A stretch of DNA of 7,697 bases, taken from Clostridiales bacterium UBA1446. GTDB taxonomy: Bacteria > Bacillota > Clostridia > Oscillospirales > Oscillospiraceae. Location of the stretch: contig DCTG01000173.1 of the NCBI GenBank assembly GCA_002329245.1, forward strand, positions 9,676 through 17,372. The letters run 5' to 3'. Below the pieces are notes generated by a model. That model had not been told where the DNA came from. It made no database searches and saw only the letters and a program-made list of their open reading frames with translations. A program made the translations under genes and the position numbers. Below are positions 1 to 5,264 of the stretch, piece after piece. Numbering within the stretch: position 1 is the stretch's first letter; every line of letters starts with the position of its first letter.

Positions 1-10
1 TACCATTCGA

Positions 11-238
11 TTACGCTTCATCGTCGTCCTCCAGGTTTCCGTCGAACTTGAGAATGTCCCCCACGTCGCAGGAAAGATAATAGCAGATGCGGTTGATTGT
101 CCCGAAGCGGATGCCCCTGGCCTTGCCGCTTCGCAGGATGGAGAGATTGGCCTCGGTGATGCCGATTTTTGCGCACAGTTCCTTCGAGGTCATGCCCCGC
201 GCCTTCAATACGTCCTCAAGATGCACCTTGATTGCCAT
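11..238 (-). CDS. XRE/Cro-CI-type HTH regulator, YozG-like (75 aa)
   Basis: Small cytoplasmic DNA-binding protein, predicted to be a transcriptional regulator. Residues about 18-38 form the helix-turn-helix (SKELCAKIG, turn, then recognition helix TEANLSILRSG). The tail CDVGDILKF at 58-66 is the hallmark end of the YozG-like XRE subfamily, and the 75-residue length is usual for it. An acidic tail (EDDDEA) follows. I chose the ATG at 236-238 because AGAGG lies about 8 bases upstream and conserved sequence begins at MAIKVHLEDV; the frame stays open further upstream but adds only non-family sequence. The gene starts 13 bases after the membrane-protein gene ends, so the two are almost certainly co-transcribed. 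As known from the family, such regulators commonly sit beside DUF2975 membrane proteins. By inference it is a candidate to bind the twin dyads in front of the operon; nothing in the sequence proves that. Its terminator lies outside the window. Confidence 0.93.
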   Translation of the reverse strand: MAIKVHLEDVLKARGMTSKELCAKIGITEANLSILRSGKARGIRFGTINRICYYLSCDVGDILKFDGNLEDDDEA

Positions 239-251
239 AGGCGATACCTCT

Positions 252-1226
252 TTAAATAAAAAGGTCGTTTTCGCCCTTGAGAGAACGGTTTTCCGAAATC
301 TGCCGGGCGAAGAACAATACGGCCAGAACAAACAGGACGGAAAGAACGGGAACGGACAGGCTGCTGTCGATGGTTCTCAGCGTGCGGGCAAAAAGAAGCT
401 GCAGAAGGTTCAGAGAAACCCCGGAGACGACCACCGCCGCAAGCGCCTTGCCGCACCAGCGGGAAAGACGCTCGGCAAGCATCTCCGTCTTTTCCGAATA
501 CCGGTCGGCACGCATGGCCGCAAGCAGGTCAAGGGCCAAAAAGACCGTGACCGCATCCAAGAGATACGGAAGCGCGTCCACAAAAAAGCGCAGAACAAGG
601 AATACATAGGTCGCGCCAAGTCCGGAATCGAAGCCCGCGTTTCCTTCGCGGAGCGCGGAAAAAGAAAGGAGCAGTTCTCCAAAGCAGCCGCCGAAAACGG
701 CCCAGACAAAAAGAAAAGCGAGCACGCAAAGCACCGCGCCGAGATAACCTTGCAGCTTTTCCGAACCGCTTTCGAAGGAGAGGCGCAGCACCCTCAAAAT
801 GAAATACCCGCAAAGGATAGACCAGAGCGTACCGCCCAATACGGCCTTTCCCGCGGCAAGCCCGGCAGCTCCCCCGCCCATGAAGATCTTTCCGATGAAT
901 GCCGGATTGCTCATGTAATAGAGAGCGGCAAACAGCGCGGCGGAGAGCAGGACCAATAACGCATCCTCCGCGCGCGGCTTTCGCTTATTCCCGTTTTTAA
1001 GCAGGAAAAGCACCGGCAGAAGGCAGAGGAGGACATACAGCGTCAGCGCCAGAGCGTTTCCGATTCTTCCGGAAAGGGAAAGAAGCCGCAGCCCCATACC
1101 GATTTGTTCAAACGGAAAGGCCACAGCCGCCGAAAACACCCCCGAAAAAGATCCCTTCGCTAAATTCCACGCCGCGCACAGGACCGCCACCAACACAAGC
1201 AAAAGATACAACAGTCTACGTTTCAT
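252..1226 (-). CDS. Polytopic membrane protein with DUF2975-like C-terminus (324 aa)
   Basis: Integral membrane protein of unknown function. Hydrophobic segments are visible at about residues 5-20, 57-76, 88-105, 130-147, 161-179, 205-235 (long enough for two), 258-280 and 290-308, giving roughly 7-9 passes. A basic loop (KNGNKRKPR, 77-85) and a charged stretch (MRADRYSEKTE, 238-248) separate them. The last 38 residues, a final membrane helix followed by GENDLFI, match the characteristic end of DUF2975 proteins. The adjacent YozG-like regulator is the usual DUF2975 partner. Family members as I recall them are about 160-200 residues with four helices, so this protein carries about 130-160 extra N-terminal residues. 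The ATG at 1224-1226 has GGAG about 9 bases upstream. It is the first gene of a two-gene operon behind a strong promoter with paired dyads. The membrane-protein call is secure; the DUF2975 link rests on the C-terminus and context. Confidence 0.85.
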   Translation of the reverse strand: MKRRLLYLLLVLVAVLCAAWNLAKGSFSGVFSAAVAFPFEQIGMGLRLLSLSGRIGNALALTLYVLLCLLPVLFLLKNGNKRKPRAEDALLVLLSAALFAALYYMSNPAFIGKIFMGGGAAGLAAGKAVLGGTLWSILCGYFILRVLRLSFESGSEKLQGYLGAVLCVLAFLFVWAVFGGCFGELLLSFSALREGNAGFDSGLGATYVFLVLRFFVDALPYLLDAVTVFLALDLLAAMRADRYSEKTEMLAERLSRWCGKALAAVVVSGVSLNLLQLLFARTLRTIDSSLSVPVLSVLFVLAVLFFARQISENRSLKGENDLFI

Positions 1227-1238
1227 AGCACCGCTCCA

Positions 1239-1259
1239 AATTATTGTATTACGATAATT
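1239..1259. promoter_or_regulatory. Operator-like dyad, proximal copy
   Basis: AATTATTG at 1239-1246 and CGATAATT at 1252-1259 form an inverted repeat around a 5-base spacer (TATTA). Symmetry extends one base further each side and into the spacer (GTA-T-TAC). Around the central base 1249, ten of eleven base pairs match between 1238 and 1260. The dyad lies between the predicted transcription start and the GGAG of the membrane-protein gene, where a bound protein would block the polymerase. The same dyad recurs at 1281-1301. The binding protein is unknown. Confidence 0.65.
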
Positions 1260-1267
1260 TTTGTTTC

Positions 1268-1296
1268 ATCTTATCACAGGAATTATTGTTTGTCAA
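1268..1296 (-). promoter_or_regulatory. Sigma-A-type promoter of the membrane protein/regulator operon
   Basis: On the minus strand, TTGACA (1291-1296, consensus -35) is followed by 17 bases and then TAAGAT (1268-1273, -10 with five of six consensus bases). TG one base before the -10 makes it an extended -10 as well. The predicted transcription start is near 1261, about 35 bases before the ATG at 1226. The -35 lies inside the distal dyad, and the proximal dyad lies just after the start, so the promoter is expected to be strong but repressible. Confidence 0.85.
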
Positions 1297-1301
1297 TAAT
1301 T
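1281..1301. promoter_or_regulatory. Operator-like dyad, distal copy over the -35
   Basis: AATTATTG (1281-1288) and CAATAATT (1294-1301) are perfect 8-base inverted arms around a 5-base spacer. The sequence and geometry match the dyad at 1239-1259, with centres at 1291 and 1249, 42 bp apart. The right arm covers part of the -35 hexamer, so occupancy would directly block RNA polymerase. It also overlaps the T-rich flank of the terminator at 1306-1336. Confidence 0.65.
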
Positions 1302-1305
1302 AATA

Positions 1306-1336
1306 GGGCTGCAGCAATTTTGTATTGCTGCAGCCC
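1306..1336 (-). terminator. Rho-independent terminator of the lipoprotein gene
   Basis: GGGCTGCAGCAA (1306-1317) and TTGCTGCAGCCC (1325-1336) are perfect 12-base complementary arms around a 7-base loop. On the minus strand the stem is followed by TATTAATTATT, an interrupted T-rich tract; the plus-strand flank (CATCTTGCG) is not T-rich, so the element is oriented for minus-strand transcription. It lies about 90 bases after the lipoprotein stop codon and 10 bases before the next promoter, separating the two transcription units. Confidence 0.8.
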
Positions 1337-1428
1337 CATCTTGCGCTTACCCACCTTCCGTTTTATACGCAATCGGCATGTACTCATTCGCCGCGCCGAA
1401 CACATCATTTATAAAACCGCCCGCTTTG

Positions 1429-3249
1429 TTAATCTCCCCATTGGTCCACTGTCCAAGCGGAGGCGGAATCTTCCCGAACGAGGACGAACCTGTAGTCCTC
1501 ATAGGTGCTGTCGGGACGAAGGGATGTTTGCTTTCCATCGGTGGTGAAGGAGGCGAAAAGAACAATCACATGATCGATTGCATAACCGCCGCCGCTCCCG
1601 CGTCCGCTTTTCAGGTATTCCCCGGCCGCCTGATACGAACGGGCCGGGTCGTAGGACAGTCGCGTCAGCGTACAGCCCGGAAATTGGTCTTGAAAAAGAG
1701 CATAGACCGTATCGCACGCCGCCTGAGCTTCCGCATCGCCGTAGCTGTGCCGCGGCGCTTCGTTATCGTATCTTGAAAATTCTTCGTAAAAGCCGTACAT
1801 TCTCGCATAGACTGTCGGGCGATAGGAATAGGCGGGTTTGAACCACCGTTCCATACCGTCCGTATTCACGCATACGAGGCTGTCCTGCTCGTAAAACGTA
1901 ACTGTTTTGCCCGCGTCGGCGCCGCGGCATATCACCACGCCGCCGGAGAAGGACTTCGGCTTTTCCGCGTGAAGCCAGAGAATGGGATATAACCGAGAAG
2001 AAACGGCGCTGTTAAACGGCCTGTCGTAATACTCCGGCAGCGGAAACGCGGAAAAATATCCCAACTTCCCGTTTACATAGGCCGCCGCCTGCAGCTTTTC
2101 CATATTCGCGAATACTTCCCTGCAAAGGGGCAGTACGTTCGCGGCTATCTCGCCGTCAAGCGGCGCGAAGCTCTCCTCCGTGGCGAGCGTATGATCAAAC
2201 TCGTTTTGCACAAACTCCAACGCGGCCTTTTCGGGAAAGAGCCGGAAGGTTTCTTCTCCCCTGTCTGCGGCGCTTTGCAGGTTTGCGTAATATTCCCTGG
2301 CGCACAAGCCGCTTTCGTCCGGAAACTCGTAGTAGAGGTTGCCGTTGTCGTCATACCAGCGCTCCACGCACCAAATGCCCCCTTCGCCCTGCGCGGCGGG
2401 CTGGGAGAGTACGAGCGTGTAGGGAACGTCCTGCCAGCCGAAGCCCTGCTGCTTCGCCGCGGTCGGGTAGGCGTAATAGGGATAGTAGGTAAGGTATTTG
2501 TGCGCGCCGTCATAGGTGAATTCCCTGCTTGTAAACTCGCTGTCGCTGTATGCCTGCAGATTATTGCGCGTAAGGAAGTCGCTTCTGATCTCGAGGCACT
2601 TTTTGTTGATCTCGACCCAGTCCTTCCACTCGTCGGATTCCGTGTCAATTGATTTTTCCGAACGGTAAAACTGCACGTCCGTGGGGACAAACCAGCCGAA
2701 ATAATATGTGTCATCCTTCGCGAAGAAGCTTTGGCCGCTGCCGTCGGAGCCGAGAAACTGCTCATACTGCGCCTGTGTGTAGCGCGCGATGGAAAACAGG
2801 TAGCCGGCCCCGTCTTCGCCGCCGTAATCCGCACGGCTCTCCTCGTAGCTTTGCTTTTCATAGACGGAGATGAGATAGGTGCCTTTGAGCATTTCAAAGT
2901 CCGGCTCGGGGAAGACAAGAAGGCGGCCGAGCCATTCGTTGGGAATTGCGACGGTAAGACCCCATTTTTCATACAGCGTTACTTGAGAGCTTTCCTCCTG
3001 GGCGTCCGCGGCCTCCTGCGCCGTCATAGGCTCCGGCGCGGACACAGCGGGGCTCTCCGATTTTCCGAATCCGCCGGCCGAGGCGCAGCCCGCAAGAAGG
3101 AGCAGGAGGAGCGTCGAGAGTAAAACGGCGGTCCTCCCCGCTCTGTTATACCGGATGGAAAGAATCTTTGCAGCGGCAAGCGGTTTTCCGGCTTTCCGGA
3201 AAACGCGAATCCCCTTATGCTCCGTTTTCTTTGCCGCCATATCAAACAT
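1429..3249 (-). CDS. Large putative lipoprotein with DUF4829-like C-terminal domain (606 aa)
   Basis: Predicted surface lipoprotein of unknown function. A hydrophobic run at 41-53 ends in the lipobox LAGC with the lipid-anchored Cys at 55. A Ser/Ala/Glu-rich linker (56-90) follows. Residues about 91-200 form an aromatic-rich globular region (YEKWGLTVAIPNEW), and 270-310 carry the pattern WCVERWYDDNGNLYYEFP. The last ~100 residues (CTLTRLSYD, DHVIVLFASFTTDG, YRFVLVRED, WTVDQWGD) resemble a DUF4829 domain, whose members typically end in W-x-V-x-x-W-G. The ATG at 3247-3249 is chosen because GGGGAGG ends 7 bases upstream; Met4 would be too far from it. This start leaves an odd, basic stretch of about 40 residues before the hydrophobic segment, far longer than a normal lipoprotein signal. 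It is monocistronic, between its own leader and a terminator. The lipoprotein call is good; the domain assignment is from memory of family patterns. Confidence 0.82.
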   Translation of the reverse strand: MFDMAAKKTEHKGIRVFRKAGKPLAAAKILSIRYNRAGRTAVLLSTLLLLLLAGCASAGGFGKSESPAVSAPEPMTAQEAADAQEESSQVTLYEKWGLTVAIPNEWLGRLLVFPEPDFEMLKGTYLISVYEKQSYEESRADYGGEDGAGYLFSIARYTQAQYEQFLGSDGSGQSFFAKDDTYYFGWFVPTDVQFYRSEKSIDTESDEWKDWVEINKKCLEIRSDFLTRNNLQAYSDSEFTSREFTYDGAHKYLTYYPYYAYPTAAKQQGFGWQDVPYTLVLSQPAAQGEGGIWCVERWYDDNGNLYYEFPDESGLCAREYYANLQSAADRGEETFRLFPEKAALEFVQNEFDHTLATEESFAPLDGEIAANVLPLCREVFANMEKLQAAAYVNGKLGYFSAFPLPEYYDRPFNSAVSSRLYPILWLHAEKPKSFSGGVVICRGADAGKTVTFYEQDSLVCVNTDGMERWFKPAYSYRPTVYARMYGFYEEFSRYDNEAPRHSYGDAEAQAACDTVYALFQDQFPGCTLTRLSYDPARSYQAAGEYLKSGRGSGGGYAIDHVIVLFASFTTDGKQTSLRPDSTYEDYRFVLVREDSASAWTVDQWGD

Positions 3250-3256
3250 CTCTTTT

Positions 3257-3263
3257 CCTCCCC
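3257..3263 (-). promoter_or_regulatory. Strong Shine-Dalgarno that fixes the lipoprotein start
   Basis: GGGGAGG on the minus strand, 7 bases before the ATG at 3247-3249. It selects that ATG over the in-frame ATG at 3238-3240. A perfect 6-bp stem (3263-3268 with 3273-3278, loop GGTA) abuts it on the upstream side and shares its outermost base. Confidence 0.7.
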
Positions 3264-3310
3264 AATCGGGTACGATTGCAACCCCCTATCTACAGGTTAC
3301 AATTGTACCC
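3263..3310. promoter_or_regulatory. Dyad-rich leader/promoter region of the lipoprotein gene
   Basis: Two inverted repeats lie upstream of the lipoprotein gene. One has core TACAATTGTA (3298-3307), extended to 3295-3310 with seven of eight pairs matching. The other is CAATCG-GGTA-CGATTG (3263-3278). They are related: GGGTACGATTG (3268-3278) and CAATTGTACCC (3300-3310) are inverted copies matching at ten of eleven positions. On the minus strand TACAAT at 3302-3307 is a fair -10 hexamer, but no convincing -35 stands at the right distance, so the promoter is tentative and might need an activator. Confidence 0.4.
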
Positions 3311-3341
3311 ATACTTTGTAAAGCAAAATTTTACTTCTCTA

Positions 3342-3387
3342 AGAAAATCTCCAGCGGCCCGCGCGGGAGGGTGTTTGAACCGCGGAG
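3342..3387 (-). terminator. Probable terminator of the glycan operon
   Basis: On the minus strand, CTCCGCGG (3380-3387) can pair with CCGC-T-GGAG (3349-3357) with a single bulged T. The long loop contains the self-complementary CCCGCGCGGG (3358-3367). ATTTTCTT (3341-3348) follows. The fold is less regular than the 1306-1336 terminator, but it lies in the right place, about 35 bases after the acetyltransferase stop codon. Confidence 0.45.
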
Positions 3388-3423
3388 GCGAAACCATTTG
3401 AAAGGCGTTATGGCGAGGAACCT

Positions 3424-4077
3424 TCAACCGTAGAACTTCATGCTTTTGGGAGGCCTGTTCATCACGACGACGTCTTCCTCAACGTCAAAGTACACAACGG
3501 AACCCATGCTTATTTTCGCGTTATTGCCGATCGTTTTCTTTTCCCGAATCACACAGTTCGAGCCCAACAATACGCCTTCCCCGACCACTACGTTCCCCGC
3601 GACGATACAGTTGATCAGGCAGCTTGTATAATCCTGTATGACGCTGTCGTGACCGACTACGGTTCTCATGTTCAGATAGACCTGCGAACCGAGGACGACG
3701 TTGACGGAGAGGATGCAGTCATAGCTGACGACGCTCCCCTCTCCAATCTTTACGTTTTTTGATATTTTCGCCGTCGGGTGGATAAGCGTCGCGTACTGCA
3801 GATTATATTGATTAAGAGAGGTATGGATTTCCCGTTTTTCTTTTGGATTGCTGACGGCGATGACCCAGTACGCGGACGGATCAAGTTCCTTTACGATTTC
3901 TCTGGTCCCCAAGATTCTGTAGCCGTTCACAACAAGGTTTTCATCCGCCTGATCTCCGATGAAATCATCAATATAGCCTAGGATGTTCCAGGTCGGCTCC
4001 GCTTCGTTGATGTCTTCAATCAATTGGACAACTTCCAGCGCCATACCGCCGGAACCGTAAATCACAATGTCTTTCAT
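3424..4077 (-). CDS. NeuD/PglD-like sugar O/N-acetyltransferase (217 aa)
   Basis: Cytoplasmic acyltransferase of the sialic acid O-acetyltransferase NeuD / PglD family, which transfers acetyl from acetyl-CoA to a sugar or nucleotide-sugar amine or hydroxyl. The N-terminal part (1-80) is the Rossmann-like PglD_N domain with a glycine-rich loop (IYGSGGMALEV, 6-16). From IHPTA (99-103) onward it forms a left-handed beta helix of hexapeptide repeats (VKIGEGSVV, VVVGEGVLLGSN, KTIGNNAKISMGSVV). His143 in TVVGHD is the expected catalytic base. Length is normal for the family. The ATG at 4075-4077 has GGGAG about 10 bases upstream, and the gene starts 38 bases after the glycosyltransferase. It is the last gene of the operon. 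The actual acceptor sugar, and whether it could use an acyl group other than acetyl, cannot be read from the sequence. Confidence 0.9.
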   Translation of the reverse strand: MKDIVIYGSGGMALEVVQLIEDINEAEPTWNILGYIDDFIGDQADENLVVNGYRILGTREIVKELDPSAYWVIAVSNPKEKREIHTSLNQYNLQYATLIHPTAKISKNVKIGEGSVVSYDCILSVNVVLGSQVYLNMRTVVGHDSVIQDYTSCLINCIVAGNVVVGEGVLLGSNCVIREKKTIGNNAKISMGSVVYFDVEEDVVVMNRPPKSMKFYG

Positions 4078-4115
4078 ACAAACTGCGCTCCCGCATTACG
4101 AAACCCGGAAAGCCG

Positions 4116-5006
4116 CTAATTCGCGTTCCGGATATAAAACAAGAAATTATCCAGTGCCCAGTCCTGATTGTAAATGTGTCCCTCCAAGGATTTTGCGTCG
4201 GAGAGCGACGCGCAATAGACCGGCCGGGCCCCGCTTTCCATATCCCGCCGCGTCTCTGCAAATCGCCAGTTGTTCTTCTCCCGGAAGTCGTCATTTTTAT
4301 CCAAGGCTTGATATTTGGTAAAACAGGTATTCTGAACCTTATCCAACTTGCACCGGGAGAAGTAAGCGCATTGCACACAGTCGACAGACTGCAGCGACCG
4401 GATTCTGACGTCGGTAAGAAGGCCGGCTTTATACTCCGTATGATTGCATACCCGATAAGACAGATCCCGGTCTCCGGCGTAGTTTTCTTCGCAAAGATAG
4501 CCGATCTTTTGGATCAGCTCCGGTTTCATTCCGAAACAGCAGCCGGGCACATAATTTCTTTCCACGTCCGACAGGTTGTCGCACAGTTCCAGATACGTAA
4601 TTGCTCCCTTTTTCTTGGGGACAACGGGCGGCAGATATCCTTCCTCCGGCTTCACACCTAAAAGACCGGCTTCCGGGAATCCCTCGAACACAGCCATAAA
4701 TCTTTTGATCCAGTCTTTCGTTTCAATATGAACATCGTTGTCAATATGGAAAAAATATTGCTCCGGTTTTCTCTTGGACAGAATCGTATTGACGGCAAAG
4801 GTCTTGCCATGATTGATCTCAAATCTCTCGACCGATTTGATTCTCGGGTCGTCTATGCTCATGAGATAATCCCAGGTGCCGTCCGAGGAATTGCTGTCGA
4901 TGATGTGCAGCTCGAAATCCTCGTTCCCGCTCAAAATCCCGGGCAGACTTTGAACGGTCAAACCCAAGCGATGGAACACAACATAGCTGATTAACGGCGG
5001 AACCAT
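4116..5006 (-). CDS. Family 2 (GT-A) glycosyltransferase with a cysteine cluster (296 aa)
   Basis: Predicted cytoplasmic nucleotide-sugar-dependent glycosyltransferase adding a sugar to a growing glycan. The N-terminal strand (LISYVV) and IIDSNSSDGTWDYL (35-48) form the GT2 nucleotide-binding fold. DND at 89-91 (HIDNDVHI) is the metal-binding DxD motif. VPGCCFGMKPELIQKIG (153-169) and the acidic GDRDL (178-182) match the acceptor-site region and expected catalytic acid. There is no transmembrane segment. Unusually, C210-x2-C213-x5-C219-x8-C228 follows the catalytic domain, with further Cys at 157, 158, 172 and 187. The ATG at 5004-5006 has AAGGA about 7 bases upstream, and the gene starts 30 bases after the carrier protein. 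The donor and acceptor sugars are not predictable; a GT2 assignment is secure. Confidence 0.88.
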   Translation of the reverse strand: MVPPLISYVVFHRLGLTVQSLPGILSGNEDFELHIIDSNSSDGTWDYLMSIDDPRIKSVERFEINHGKTFAVNTILSKRKPEQYFFHIDNDVHIETKDWIKRFMAVFEGFPEAGLLGVKPEEGYLPPVVPKKKGAITYLELCDNLSDVERNYVPGCCFGMKPELIQKIGYLCEENYAGDRDLSYRVCNHTEYKAGLLTDVRIRSLQSVDCVQCAYFSRCKLDKVQNTCFTKYQALDKNDDFREKNNWRFAETRRDMESGARPVYCASLSDAKSLEGHIYNQDWALDNFLFYIRNAN

Positions 5007-5036
5007 ACAACATTCCTTCTTTATTCAAAAATTTAG

Positions 5037-5264
5037 TCAATGACACTTTGATTGAAGCAGTTCAAACAAACCGCCGAGATTTTGAAACTCGGTGGCTTCA
5101 TCCATGGTGAACTCGACATTGTATTCATTCTCTATCGCATCGATGAGTTCCCAGTGGCTCAGGGAGGTCCACTCGGGGAAACTATCCATCGTTGACTCAT
5201 ATTTCAATTGGTTCAAGGGAACCTGCAGCGTACTTGATACCAAATTCAAGAACCTTTCATCCAT
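5037..5264 (-). CDS. Acyl carrier protein, phosphopantetheine type (75 aa)
   Basis: Small acidic helical carrier protein that would hold an acyl intermediate on a 4'-phosphopantetheine arm. The attachment serine is in WTSLSHWELIDAIENEY, which aligns with the carrier-protein pattern W-D-S-L-x-H-x-E-L-I; the Asp normally before the Ser is Thr here. Helix III (TMDEATEF) and the C-terminal LFELLQ fit. The FkbH-like gene directly upstream is its likely partner, since FkbH proteins load glyceryl units onto carrier proteins. The start is ambiguous. I prefer the ATG at 5262-5264, which follows AAAGGTG (5274-5280) by 9 bases and overlaps the FkbH stop by 8 bases, suggesting translational coupling. The upstream GTG at 5274-5276 would add four residues (MKQN) but lacks good spacing from a Shine-Dalgarno. 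Confidence 0.88.
   Translation of the reverse strand: MDERFLNLVSSTLQVPLNQLKYESTMDSFPEWTSLSHWELIDAIENEYNVEFTMDEATEFQNLGGLFELLQSKCH

Noticed and set aside
239..331. Upstream extension of the XRE regulator to 331
   Set aside because: The extra 31 residues overlap the end of the membrane-protein gene and resemble no family sequence; AGAGG is well placed for the ATG at 236-238.
87..959. Long plus-strand open frame (290 codons) opposite the membrane protein and regulator
   Set aside because: It is rich in Lys, Arg, Gln and Glu with no recognisable domain and mirrors two well-supported minus-strand genes with good ribosome binding sites.
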